From NCBI RefSeq assembly GCF_003473485.1, contig NC_053043.1, positions 4,598,001 through 4,662,000 on the forward strand: 64,000 nucleotides of DNA. Reading direction: 5' to 3'. The translations under genes were made by a program, and so were the position numbers. This DNA is from Medicago truncatula. Taxonomy: Eukaryota > Streptophyta > Magnoliopsida > Fabales > Fabaceae. The notes beneath the pieces are model-generated. The model ran no database searches, was not told where the DNA came from, and was given only the letters and a program-made list of their open reading frames with translations. Below are positions 11,075 to 23,472 of the stretch, piece after piece. Each line of letters begins with the position of its first letter. Position 1 is the first letter of the stretch.

Positions 11075-11884
11075 GAAGTTATACTTACGGAAACAATCAA
11101 TTACATCTTAATTCTGCTCAGTCATAAAATATCCAACCAATATAATTTATATTCCTCTCTGCTCATTTTAAAATATCAAGCAGAGCCTTAAAAAGGGAAT
11201 TAGATCCTCTCAATAGTGAAAAAACTTGATAGTTAGTTGGATGATTTAACCATTAAAATGTATTGATTCCCACTTATATAATTTTATTGGATGGAGAGCC
11301 CAACATATTTTAATGGTGATGTCATTCACATAATCCTTTAAAAAAATCACAATTAAAAGGATCTAGATCACACTTAAAGAGACGAATACTGAGAAAGACA
11401 CAACCAATGGTAGAGAAACTAATGATTTTTTTTAAGAGTCAGATTAGCCCAATGAAATTGGCTCTGGAGAGAAATGAATGAAGTTATACTTACGGAAACA
11501 ATCAATTACATCTTAATTCTGCTCGGTCATAAAATATCCAACCAATATAATAAAATCTATATTCCTCTCAGTTCATTTTAAAATATCAAACAGAGCCTTA
11601 AGAAGGGAATTAGATCCTCTCAATAGTGAAAAAACTTGATAGTTAGTTTGATGATTTAACCATTAAAATGTATTGAATCCCACTTATATAATTTTATAGG
11701 ATGGAGAGCCCAGCATATTTTAATGATGAGATCATTCACATAATCCTTTAAAAAAAAAGCACAATTAAAAGGATCTAGATCACTTAAAGAGACGCATACT
11801 GAGAAAGACACAACCAATGGCAGAGAAACAACAAGGACGCACAAGACTTTTTTTTAAGAGTCAGATTAGCCCGTTGAAATTGAC
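11075..11884. repeat. Direct tandem duplication, unit about 405 bp
   Basis: GAAGTTATACTTACGGAAAC at 11075 recurs at 11480, and the two units stay alignable to GAGTCAGATTAGCCC...CTCTGGAGAGA/CTCTAGAGAGA. They differ by scattered substitutions and small indels. Neither holds an open frame. A simple local duplication of non-coding DNA. Confidence 0.9.
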
Positions 11885-12765
11885 TCTAGAGAGAATCGAG
11901 CATGATACATTGAGAGAAGCACACTCCACGATCTGAAGCCAACACCATCATGTCATTTCAAAGGACGTTAATCGTATGATAAAAGTGAATAGGCAATGAA
12001 AAAAGGATGTAAATGAATATACATAGACACATAGAGTATGATATCCGTGTTTTTTTTTTTATATATATGATATACATGTCTGGTCCTTATCTGTGTGGAT
12101 ATCTATTGAGCAAATTCAAGAATTTTGAGGTACCTTCCGGTATTAATGGATATTCATGGACAATATTTTCAAAAAAATAGAATAAATTTTATATATAAAA
12201 AAACTACTTTTTGTTATTACTCAATATTTAACGACAAAAGTTCATCACAATCATTTCACTCTTATTTGTATTTAACAAAGGATACTTATGTCTAGAGTTT
12301 TTATTTTTTGACCAAATATGAAACACTCTTTGCTTTTTAAGAATGACGAAGGGAAAAAAAGAATAACATTAGGAACATGACTCCGTACGTGGCATCAAGT
12401 CTCAAAATAGTCTTTAACTTTAATGAAAAAGTCTGTCAAAATGTCACATCTAACTTTTAAGAACGCCTAAGTTTGATTAAGAAATTTGTGCAAAAATTGT
12501 ATCTCTAAACACTTATTGGAAAGAAATGTAAGGAATATCCATTAAGTAATATATAGTTGAGATATCCATTAATTTTATCTTTGGATATTTATTAAGGTAT
12601 CCGCTTCATGCATGTAACAGGTTTTATCCATAAATATCTACGCGTACAAATTCTTTTGTCATCTCTAATAAAGATAAAGAAAATAATTTATTTAGCAGAC
12701 ACGGACGAATATGTTAAAAAAGAAATTGACTCCAAGGTGAGAAATTAATTGGGTATCCTTGGAGA

Positions 12766-13370
12766 TAGGGATGACAATTGGACCCAAGCCCGATGGGTAC
12801 CTGTAAAAAATACCCACAATAGGTACGTAAAACTCTGCTTTTATGGGTCTGGGCACGAGTACATGTAATACCCACAAATTTTAATGGGAATGAGCACGAG
12901 TAAGGGTACTATACTGCCCAACCCCGCATATACATATTTATATAATATCATAAATAATTTATTTATTTTTTGTGTATAATTAATTAATTAATTTAGCTAT
13001 TTAAGCCTAAACCTAAACTTAAACCAAAAAACTACTTAATACAATAACAACTCCCATCATGCCGGTGTACAATTTTTTAGGGATATTTTGGATGTTTTTT
13101 ATTTGACTAAATAGTACGATTCGTACTATTTTATGAGTTAATTTTAAACAATTTGGACCTCAGTTTTATTTCAATTGTGATATTTTTATTTTCTTTTCAT
13201 AGTTAAAGTGCGGGTAATGGGTGCGAGCATGGACACTTAGGTACCCATAAGGTACGAGGAAGGGCACTAAAGTTGTTGCCGACGAGGGTACGAGCACGGG
13301 TGCGTGTATTTTTTTACAAATGCTGGTATGAGGAAGGGCACTGTAGTACCCTACCCATAAGAATTAAAAG
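12766..13370. mobile_element. Element with degenerate GGGTACCC-rich ends
   Basis: The left part carries repeated ATGGGTACC, AATACCCAC and GGGCACGAGTA motifs. The right part carries GGGTAATGGGTGCGAGCA, GGTACCCATAAGGTACGAGG and AGTACCCTACCC. An AT-rich core lies between. The same style recurs at 43.3-43.97 kb. Such ends resemble Mutator- or hAT-related non-autonomous elements of legumes; precise borders and a target duplication were not found. Confidence 0.4.
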
Positions 13371-13596
13371 AAATTAGATAAATGCTAAAGTGTTTTTTTA
13401 GATACTCTCAATCTTCAATATAAACAAAAAATTGTCAACAAAAATTAATGTATTTGATTTTAAATTTGTATCAAATACATCAGTTTATTTGTTTATATTT
13501 TGAAACGGAGAGAGTATTTGTTTATAAAACTAAAGTATGTTTTTTTGTTTTTACAAAATATAAATATTATGCTTTTTTCCTAACAAAATATAAATA

Positions 13597-14510
13597 GAGT
13601 GAATAGGCAAAAACCCCCCTGAAATTGTAACTTTCGTCAAAAACCCCCCTGATTTTTAAGAAACTTCAAAAACCCCCATGAAATTATCAAACGTTAGTCA
13701 ATTACCCCCCTTCCGTTTGTTTTGGCTGTTAAGTGACTATTTTTTAATTTCTTTTTGCTTTCTTCATCTTCTTCCTTCCACTTTTTTCATCATCTTCATC
13801 AACATTCATAAAAAAATCCAGAAAAAATTTAAGAAACAACAACATCATCATCAACATCACACACTTTCTAATGATTCTCTCTCTCTTGTTTGTTACCTTC
13901 TTGAATTAATCAACAACAACCCTTTGGAATTCATCAACAACAGAAAGAATAACAGAAAAGATCATGAACTTGTTGGAAAAAGAACAAGGGTTATGATGAA
14001 TAGCATGAACACCAACATCAACGTTTCTTCTCATTCTCATGATGTTATTGTTCCATCATCACTCATGTCTCCTCTTCATAATCAATCACTTTTTAACCCT
14101 CATTCAAATGAATTTCCTTTTTGGAGCAGCGATGAGATTATCAACAACAATGATCATCATCAATTGTCTCTTGATCTTTCTGCTACGACCCTTTTGGATA
14201 ACAACAATGAGCAACAAACAAGAGAAGCTTGTAATGAGATGATGATGATGTTGTTAATGGTTGTTGTTTCTTAATTTTTTTCTGGATTTTTTTATAAATA
14301 TTCATGAAGATGGTGAAAAAAGTGGAAGGAAGAAGATGAAGAAAGCAAAAAAAAAAAAAAAAAAAAAAAAGTCATTTAACAGCCAAAACAAACGGAGGGG
14401 GATAATTGACTGACGTTTGTCAATTTCAGGGGGTTTTTTGAAGTTTCCTAAAAATCAGGGGGTTTTTGACGAAAGCTACATTTTCAGGGGTTTTTTTTGC
14501 CTATTTACTC
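13597..14510. mobile_element. Mutator-like element carrying a captured gene-like fragment
   Basis: A perfect 9-bp target duplication ATATAAATA (13588-13596 and 14511-14519) brackets an element whose ends are GAGTGAATAGGC and, inverted, GAGTAAATAGGC. Inverted arms of roughly 200 bp share AAAACCCCCCTGA, CCGTTTGTTTTGGCTGTTAA and CTTCATCTTCTTCCTTCCAC. A 9-bp duplication with long inverted ends is characteristic of Mutator-like elements. The core (about 13830-14270) has a single open frame with low-complexity N/H-rich stretches and KRTRVMMNSMNTN, MSPLHNQSLFNPHSNEFPFW and SLDLSATTLLDNNNEQQTR. It looks like the N-terminal part of a transcription-factor-type host protein, not a transposase. The parent gene was not identified. 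The 198-codon frame from 13678 includes the inverted arm and is not regarded as a gene. Confidence 0.8.
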
Positions 14511-15596
14511 ATATAAATATTATGTTAGGAAGTAGTGTAAAATGGTAATATATTTAACTTTTAAAAAGTTAAAAATGTGTTGTTTTCGCCTAATTATTTC
14601 TATTTTTTTAATTTCCTAATTCCTTTAAAACACTTGCTAGTTGCTATCATCATAGGATAAAATAAAAAATAAATTGAAGGTGAGACGTCTGGTGGGTGGA
14701 GGGATTGTATATAACTGGAGGAGAAGAGTCGTTGTGATTTTATTTTTTTTATTACAAAGAGGCAGAAGCTCATGGTTTTTTTTTTTTTTTAAATGTTATT
14801 TATATAAAATTTCATGTCATTCATTTCTTTATCTTTCACAACATATTGAGTCCAGAAAAAATCTTTGACAAAATATACGACATTGAAGTTTTATTTTTAA
14901 AATTTTATTCGAATAGATAAAAAAATTGACAAGGACTATATAGTTTCATTTCTTTTTATTTTTTGGTCATGGGAATATATAGTTTTCTATTAAGGATAAA
15001 TTATAGTTCTTAATTCACAATTTTGATTGTCTGATCATTCTATTTTTCTTTGCATGAAACTTGTCTGGTTTGACAGTTACTCTTCCTAAAATGACAAAAA
15101 CGGTTTTTATAACAGGAAGGGAGTGTTAGATATGTGAGTTTTGAAGAAAAGTCCTATCATCAAAGTGGATTCAAGAAAATGCCGGTTAGACAAAGGAAGA
15201 AAACTAACAGAAAATATTTGGAAAAATGGTTATAAAGAGATAGGATTAATGATGTTGGAGGATTGAAGTATGTATACACACACATATAGTACAAGTTTTT
15301 TATATCAACAAATTCCATATGGTTTTCATTATGTCACATAACATAAATTTCAGATGATGCTGAGAACTCACTTGAGCATGAACCGAACTACCAACATATA
15401 AAACGTGAACTAACTTCATATCTTAAAAAGGCTTTTTAATTAACTGTATTCATAGAGTTTCAAATGCATCAAGCATTGTACAAACCGTTCAAACTTCAAT
15501 CTGGTTCATTGACACCGAAATTGAAATATCAAATACTAAAGCAAAGAGAAAAATAATATATCACTTACCCCCACATATTGCTATATCATCCTGTTA
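14511..15596. other. Intergenic, no gene seen
   Basis: AT-rich DNA between the Mutator-like element and GDSL copy B. It contains poly-T tracts (near 14740 and 14780) and no recognisable coding or RNA feature. The 3' flank of copy B from about 15470 (CAAACCGTTCAAACTTCAAT...GGTTCATTGACAC) matches the flanks of copies A and C and is probably 3' UTR. Confidence 0.45.
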
Positions 15597-18227
15597 CTAC
15601 AGAAATGCCTTTAAGGGGTCATTAGGGTCAATATCAGATACAAGGGGGAGATCAACTGGAATAGATTCTAGACTCAAACCTTCATCTCTCAGCTTTTTTA
15701 TTACTTCTTCAAATACAAGTTGATTCCCTCCATTAGTTAGATGCAAACCGTCACTGCATTTCGGTAAACAAAATCGTATATTCATATCAAACCATACCAT
15801 ATGCATTAAATAATGATATTCTTCTTTGCAAATTCATACAGAATTAGTCATTTTCACATAACTTAAGTCACATGTATTGGCTACGGAATTGGTCATTTTG
15901 AAAAACCAATCAAGTCAGCAATGAAAACTTCATAAGTTTTTATATGATGCAAAAATGCAAAATGTTGTAAGCAAAGATAAACAAAGAAGGTAAAAATCCT
16001 TACAAACCTTAAATAAACTTTTTTCCAGTCAGGGAACTGTTGCATTTTGGTCCAGAGATCAATGTAAGGAATATGACATTCGGTGGCCACCGTAATGCAT
16101 GCTCTAGCATATTCACCAGCAGCTTCATTAGTCCTTTCAGGAAGACCCTCTGGATTATTCTCGAATGGATATCTGTCATAGATTTTTAGAAATTCTTCAA
16201 GTGTGATTAACCTTTATAGAATTATATATCTGAATGTCACAAACAAAGAAAACATGATAAAATCAGTGACAAAATGAAGAGAAAAATCCAATAAAACAAT
16301 ACCTAAGTCGTGCAACTTCATCAATGGGAGGGGGAGTTATGAGGATGACTTTAGTTGTCGGCCATCGCTTCTGAAATTCAAAGGAAATTTGCAGTGTCCA
16401 ATTATACCATTTATACAAGAGGCCTAGAATTGAAATTAAAAATATTGAAGCGTCAACTTGTATACTTACATATACATATAAAGGACAACAGCTTTCTTAA
16501 TAGAAGCATCAAAGTTGATCAACTTATGGGCCACGCAAGTGTAAAAAAACTTTCCTTTAAAATGTTATAAACAGACATCTTGATCCTTAAAGAGAGGGAC
16601 CATTCTTCCACTCCTAAAGTAGAGGTTGGTTTTCCCCCATTTCTAACATGCATGCCTATACTTAACAGCTCACAGCTCACATGAGACCAAACCAACTGAT
16701 AACATAATTGCACAGGCACCAAGTAATGACTGACACAGAAAGAAGGCACAATGTTTAGGTTTGTCAAAACAACGCTAGACTCAATTCAATAGAAAAGTGG
16801 ACCTTTACACAAGCATCTCGTGCGAACTCCATTCCCACAGAAAAGCATGGAATCAAACCTTTTGGAGAGCGAAATTATTGATCATACAGTAGTGGCGAAT
16901 AGCCAGAGTCCCCATTTGACATCACCTATTCTATTAACCTCCCAATTCCCGAAATCCCACAAGGCCATGTGAGTGCATCCCTAGTCCTACTGCCGTGCAC
17001 TGTGCCACAACTTGACAACCATTATACACCTAGAGAGAAACTTTTCATTCTCTAGATCTAACAGTTGAAATAGTTCTTGTGCCGTGCAACATTAGTAGAG
17101 TATGCAAGGCTATACTTAAATCATCATAACAACGACAAACCACCAAATGACAAATAATTATTCTTTCTTTAACATGCAATATATACGCGACCAAAGCACG
17201 GCTATCAAACTCAAAACCACAATTTTTTTTAAAGAAAAAAGCCTCCTTCTGTGCCTCTAAAGAACAAAACACAATACGTCTTTTACCTAATAATCTGTGT
17301 CAATCCCTCATTGTGTGCATACCCATTAAACTCTAATTTTATTCAAACTCTGTACGAGTATGCGTTACCTTGAAGAAGGAGACAATGGAGCAAAGGTTCT
17401 CCTTGTAATCATGTAGAGGGACATGTTGAAAAGCAGAGCATCTATTGGGAAGACAAGCGTCATTAGCCCCAAAGAAAACAGTCAAAGCAATCGGAGCAGT
17501 TTCGGTTCCACTGTCACCGCCTTGTGACACAGGGAAAACCCTTTCTAACACCTTCAACACCCACCTCGTGTTGTACCCACTATACCCTCTGAGCACCACA
17601 TCTGCCTGTTAAACATTACAACACAAGCCTCATTTATCCTTTTCAAAAGAAACACAAACCCCATTACAAAAAGATTCAAACTTTACATTAAAATCTAAAA
17701 ACAGAATGTGGGTTGCAATTAACTCAAATTGTCGACCCCTTATGGATCTGGCTATTATGTAGTCACGCATTCATGATAATGGTGGCCGTTTGATCAAGAT
17801 CAGACACTTAAGATTCAATTTCTATATTTTGAAATAAAAAATTTAGAACGATCAACAATGTCCCGAATGCGTGATTCCAATGAGTGCACGGAATCCAGTT
17901 TCACCACTTATAAACTCAATGTCAACGTGAGATTCTTAACAAGACGAGACTAATAAATAAATCACATTACAATTTGGGTTGCACCTAATTCAACTCAAAA
18001 AGTAAGTAAATATTGTCCATTATTTATAAACACAAACATATAATGTGGAATCTTAACAAGAACATTAAACAGAAATGAAAATATGAGTTGTTAAAGCAAA
18101 ACAAAGCAAGAATGGATGTTACTGTGCGTGAGAAAAAGTTGGAAAGAGAAGCACCCCATCCTCCAACATCAAAGGATTCCTCAGTGATTGAGTCACCAAA
18201 AAGATATATTTGTGGCCTCTTAGTCAT
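15597..18227 (-). CDS. GDSL esterase copy B (isoamyl acetate-hydrolysing esterase/CPRD49 type)
   Basis: Five exons: 18227-18123, 17605-17369, 16370-16303, 16172-16008 and 15753-15597, giving 243 residues, with GT-AG junctions and consistent phases. The protein starts MTKRPQIYLFGDSITEESF, with the catalytic serine at about residue 13 in block I (GDSI). GYNTRWVLKVLERVF follows, then FFGANDACLPNRC (block III Asn near 83), TPPPIDE, IDLWTKMQQFPDWK and SDGLHLTNGG (block V Asp near 193, His near 196). There is no signal peptide, as usual for this subfamily of cytosolic SGNH hydrolases, related to yeast IAH1, which hydrolyses acetate esters. Full length for the family. Intron 2 (about 1 kb) holds sequence shared with intron 2 of copy C, evidence of segmental tandem duplication. 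The natural substrate is unknown. Confidence 0.92.
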
Positions 18228-19201
18228 GTTTGATCATACAATTGTATGGTTGGACTTGGTGGGTTCAGTTCAGGTGAAAGAAATGGAAGAGGGTCTTAGA
18301 TCATATAACTATGTTGATGCATTAATAAAGTAAATAAGATTCCACTACAATGACTACATTCTCAATCACCAGATAAAAAATTATAAAATGTATTTGGAGA
18401 AATTAAATTTTTATTTGAATAAATAACCCTTAAAAAAAAAAAATACCCACCTGCCCCTCCCGACAATTTCTTAAAAAAATATAAGTTTTACTGTTCCTTC
18501 TATCCCATATTAAAATGATCCATTGGACTATTTTACATTGAGGTTACTTATTATGTACTCTATGCTCTATTCTAAAATTTATAAATTATTTCTTATCTTT
18601 CATTGTTATAAATCATTTCTCCTCTTTTTTTCTTTTTTTTTTTTTTGACATAAGTTATACATTATTTCTTACCTTCTATCTTTCATTTGTTTGCCATTGC
18701 ACAACTACCAAGTGTTGCTTATGCATTTCACACAAATTCTTCACTCATTCGTATGCAACATGTAATGACTTCTCTCAATTTTCATTTGTTTGTCCTTGCA
18801 TGATTCTTTCTCCAACATGAAAATTCATTAAAAAAGGAAAAGCTTCCGACATGAAATGTAAGCTTAACTCCATATCCAAATAAATGGCTCTATTTAACTG
18901 AATTCTGAGAGGCTAAATTGTATATAGCATTATACAAACTGTTCCAATCTGGTTCATTGACACTGAAGCACAACAAATATTCTTTGACTGAAAGAAAAAC
19001 TATTACACAGACTAACTCACAATCAATACAAACAAAACAAAATGAAATATCTAATACTTTAAGAGGGAAAAAGCATATACCACTTAGAGAATCCTTAAAA
19101 CAAAAGGAAGACCAATACCAAGGTAATGTACTCTATTTACATATCATTCAATAGTAATGACAACAGTACTATAATTTCCCAAAAGAGATAGCCCTTTTGT
19201 A
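18228..19201. other. Intergenic spacer between GDSL copies B and C
   Basis: The DNA just upstream of copy B (TTATATGATCTAAGACCC on the minus strand near 18310) may be its promoter. The rest is AT-rich. From about 18910 the sequence ATACAAACTGTTCCAATCTGGTTCATTGACAC matches the 3' flanks of copies A and B, so it is probably 3' UTR of copy C. Confidence 0.45.
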
Positions 19202-22200
19202 CTACATCATCATGTTACTATACAGAAATGCCTTCAGTGGGTCATTAGGATCAATATCACCTATAAGGGGGAGATCAACTGCCATAGATTCTAGAGTCAA
19301 ACCTTCATCTCTCAGTTTTCTGATTACTTCTTCGAACACAAGTTGATTCCCTCCATTAGTGAGATGCAAACCGTCACTGCATTTCAGTAAACAAAATTGA
19401 ATATTCATGTCAAAACCAAAAATATAATACACACTTCGATTAATAGCTACTGTAGGCTAACAGAAAGAAAAAAACAAGTGAAATCCATGTAGACAGCATC
19501 ATTAATTAGCATCATCGAAACTGTGCAATCTTATACAGCAACCAAGCCTTATCCCGCTAAGTGGAATCGGTTACATGAATCAAATGACGCCATAGTGTTC
19601 TATCAAAATCTATGTCTTTCTCCAACTCATTTATCTCTAGATCCTTCCTAATAGCTTCTCGTATAGTTTTTCTAGGTTTACCACTACCTCTAGTGACCTG
19701 ACTCCCCTCCATTTTATCTGTTATACTTACTACAAAATTCACAAGTCTTCTTTCTATATGTCCAAACCACCAAAGTCTAGTTTCTACCATCTTTACTACT
19801 ATAGGTGCTACCCCAACTCTCTCTCTCTAATGTCGTCATTTTGAATTCTATCCCGTCTAGTCTTACCACACATCCAACGCAACATCATCATTTCTGCTAC
19901 GCTTTATGTTCGAAACAGTACAATCTTATGTTCTATTAATATGAAACTTGCCCAATTTTTTGTAAATTACACAATAATTAATTTTTCAGTTGTCTTTGCA
20001 TTTTTAATCAAACCACAGTCACCATAACCATCCAAGAATGACATTATTCTTTGCAAATTCATCAAAATTGGTCATTGTGGCATAACATAAGTCACATATA
20101 TATGGCTACGGAATTGATCATTTTGAAAACCAAGTCAGCAATGAAAACTTCATAAGCTTTCATATGATGCCGTTATGACAAATCAACAAGAATTCGGATA
20201 AACTACATGACAAAGCCATCATGTTCATTATCATTTTAAATTTAAATGGTAAATATTGAATACTGTTAACATTGAGATTCCAAAATGCTTTATGCAAAGA
20301 TAAACATAGAAAGTAAAATTTTGGAAACCTTAAATAATTTTTCTTCCAGTCAGGTGACTGTTGCATTTTGGTCCAGAGATCAATCACAGGAACACGACAT
20401 TCATTGGCCACAGCAATGCATGCTCTAGCATACTCACCAGCAGCTTCATTTGTTCTTTCAGGAAGACCCTCTGGATTGTCCACATACGGATATCTGCAAT
20501 AAAGTTTCAGAAATTCTCCGAGTATTACCTCTATAGCATTATACAATCTAAATCTTACAAACGAAGAAAACCTAAAATAAAAAAACGACAAAATGATGAA
20601 AAAAAGGTCAATAAAGCAATACCTAAGCCGTGCTTCCTCATCAATGGGAGGAGGAGTTACGAGGACAATATGAGTAGTTGGCCACCGCTTCTGAAATTCA
20701 AAGGAAAATTGTAATATCCAATTATACCATTTAGACAAGAGGCCTAGAATTGAAAAGAAAAAAATATATATTTGATTTACGAGGTCATTCTTTTTTAAGG
20801 GTGATAATTTACTGTGTCATTCTATTATTTGGATTATTAGTATTATTCAGGAAGGAGAATGCTATTATTTATTCAAGGATAGGGGAGACACTAGGCCATT
20901 CTATCTCTATGGATTATTACAAAACTAAGCAGCCACTGTGCTAGCATCCACAGAATAAACAAGAAAGAACTTGCATGACTTTTCCCGATCAACTTTAACC
21001 TTTTTCTCAAGGAAGCCTAAGCTAATATTTTCATCTTTTCTTGCTAAAAGAAGAAAGCATTACAACTCTGAATTTTAAATTTTATATTCATTTGATTTTT
21101 TGTTTTTGAGGAAATTTGAATTAATACTCCAATTTATAATGCTTTAAATTTGTAATGTTATATATATAGCACATTTGAGGACGAGCCTTGGCACAACAGT
21201 AATGCTGCTACCTTGTGATAAGATCACAAGTTAAAATTCTGAAAACATCTTGGTTTGTAGGGGTAAGATTGTATGCATCTACTTCACAAGACCCCACCTG
21301 ATAGAAACCTCATGCAATTTATTGTAAGCAATTTATTGCCCTTACAGACACTTATAGACATCTCAATTATACACATAAAGGGTCGACAACTTTCTTAATA
21401 GAAGCGTTAACAATGATCAACCTATGAGCCATGTCAAAAAAACTTTCTTCTAAGAATGTTATGCAGATATCTTTATCCTTAAAAAGAGGGACCATTCTTC
21501 CACTCCTAAAGTAAATGTGGGTCTTCCCTATTGCTAACATGCATGCCTACCTAACAGTTCATAGGTGACCAGACCAAATGATAATATAATTGCATGGCCA
21601 CCAAACAATGACAGAGAAAAAAGACACAATGTTTAGGTTGTGAAAACAACGTTATGATCCTACTCAAAAAGAAAGACAATAAAAAGTGGACCTTTACAGA
21701 AGCATCTCGTGCAAACTGCTAACTCCACTCCCACAGAAAAGCATGGAATAAAAAAAATCTTTAGAGAGCGTATTATTGATCACAACACAAGTGGAAAACA
21801 GTGATAACTGATAACCAAAGTCACTATAGCACAGCCACTGCACGTGTGTTAATTTGACATCACCTATTCCAAAAAGGCCCCACTTCTCCAATTCAATTCC
21901 TGAAACCCCACAAGGCCAGAACCAATATTTGGCTACCCCAGACAATATATATAAATCATCATTAACAACCAACCACACCAAATGACAAATAATTAGTCTT
22001 TTTGTAACACTAACATGCAATATATGCAAACAAAGCACGCTTATCAAACCCACAAGGGTCAAAACTAAATTTTTAACCTTTTGTGCCTCTAAAGAAACGT
22101 GAGTTACCAACACTTCATGTTTAATGTGTATTTGGTGGTGTCACACATGTGTCAGTGTAGAACAAGAAACTAACATGTGCAGCTACATTCAATCCAAATA

Positions 22201-23201
22201 TGTCATTAACAAACTATTTTATTCATTGAAATTCATATGATTCTCGTTAAATTTACATGGCCTGCATGATTTAGTAGAATCTGTTTTAATCTCAACCAAT
22301 AGAATAGTATAATCATATGAGTCGGACACCGGATATATATGCCGTCCATCAACCGCTAGTCTGCATGCATTCCTTCATTCAACCACTATCAATTTTTCAA
22401 ATTATTATCCCTGTCCATGTGTGTTTAGTCTAACATCGCTGTCAATACCGAACCTTTTTCAGGGTTTCAATACCATTAACATAAATCTTTTACCTGATCA
22501 TTTTATTCAAACCAGTGTTACAATTAACAGCATCCTTATATATACATACATAAAATAAAATAAAAATTGTCTTGATACAAATCTATGAAGCACCAACACT
22601 GACATCGGACATGATACAAACATGGGTAATAATTTGAAAAAATGAGGTAATTGAAAAACATTTGTCGGACACACTAATCATGAAGTGTCGGTGCCTGCTA
22701 CGAAGCTACGAAAATAGGTTACCTTGAAGAAGGAGACAATGGAGCAAAGATTCTCCTTGTATTCATGTAGAGGAACATGCTGAAAACCAGAACATCTATT
22801 AGGCAGACAAGCATCATTTGCCCCAAAGAAAACAGTCAAAGCAACAGGATCAGTTTCTGTTCCATCACACTTTGACACAGGGAAAACCCTTTCCAAAACC
22901 TTCAACGCCCACCTTGTGTTGTAACCACTATATCCTCTTAGCACTACATCAACCTGATACACAACACAATAACCCCAATTACAAAAAGCTTCAAACTTTA
23001 CATCAAAATAACAAAACCCATCACAAGAAAAAACACAAAAGGATGAAACATGATTGATGGGTTGTTAAAGGAAGAACGAAAAATAATAAATACCGTGCGA
23101 GAGAAATGGTTGGCAAGAGAAGCACCCCATCCTCCAACAGAGAATGAATCTTCAGTGATTGAATCACCGAAAAGAAAAATCTTTGGCCTTGTCGTGGTCA
23201 T
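19202..23201 (-). CDS. GDSL esterase copy C (isoamyl acetate-hydrolysing esterase/CPRD49 type)
   Basis: Five exons: 23201-23094, 22953-22723, 20690-20623, 20493-20329 and 19376-19202, giving 248 residues in frame throughout. It begins MTTTRPKIFLFGDSITEDSF (catalytic Ser near residue 14). Then come GYNTRWALKVLERVF, FFGANDACLPNRCSGF (Asn near 82), TPPPIDEEARLRYPYVDNP, PVIDLWTKMQQSPDWK and SDGLHLTNGG (Asp near 192, His near 195). Compared with copy B it has a two-residue gap after FPVSK, and a small change at the stop adds YSNMMM to the C terminus. Intron 2 is about 2 kb, twice that of copy B, with a SINE and AT-rich additions. Intron 4 contains a LINE fragment. All catalytic blocks are intact, so it is probably functional; it encodes the same kind of small-ester SGNH hydrolase as copy B. 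Confidence 0.92.
19555..19915 (-). mobile_element. LINE (RTE-like) reverse-transcriptase C-terminal fragment
   Basis: On the minus strand the sequence encodes LRWMCGKTRRDRI, then ETRLWWFGHIERR, GSGKPRKTIREAIRKDL and DRTLWRHLIHVTDST. This is the conserved tail downstream of the reverse transcriptase in plant RTE-type LINEs (usual form RWFGHV..RGRPKKT...RRLIHVADP). It is only this short piece, with broken frames, sitting in intron 4 of GDSL copy C. It is not a host gene. Confidence 0.8.
21183..21310 (+). mobile_element. tRNA-derived SINE in intron 2 of GDSL copy C
   Basis: GAGCCTTGGCACAACAGTAATGCTGC...CCTTGTGATAAGATCACAAG...GGGGTAAGATTGTATGCATC...GACCCCACC has the layout of the widespread plant SINE whose head reads GAGCCTTGGCGCAACGGTAAAGTTG. 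A degenerate B box is visible. The copy is diverged and therefore old. It accounts for part of the extra intron length relative to copy B. Confidence 0.7.
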
Positions 23202-23241
23202 GTTGATGCAGAAATGAAAGAATGAATGGAAGATCCACTAG

Positions 23242-23250
23242 ATATATATA
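23242..23250 (-). promoter_or_regulatory. TATA-like box upstream of GDSL copy C
   Basis: TATATATAT lies 41-49 bases before the ATG of copy C, in TATATATATCTAGTGGATCTTCC (minus strand). Decayed copy A has a related block, CTATATAGTGGATTGTCC, at 8705-8712. Shared sequence around both supports a common core promoter. The implied leader for copy C would be very short, so this is tentative. Confidence 0.35.
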
Positions 23251-23472
23251 ATAGAGCTTCTCCTTCTACTAATAATGGATAATGAATTACTTTTCGGTGG
23301 AAAAACTGAAAAAGACTGCAAATGCACACAAAGACAAAGTAATTGAATTCATTGAAGTGAAAGTGCACTGAAAAAGGTGCATGCTGATAGAGACGTAACC
23401 AAGGCCGGCGAGCGGTAGGGACACAAGGGCTCCATCCTCGATCTACAAATAATACAATCAATATAATTAGTA

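Noticed and set aside
13678-14274. 198-codon open frame as an independent host gene
   Set aside because: It begins in the inverted arm of a Mutator-like element and lies wholly between its target duplications, so it is treated as captured DNA.
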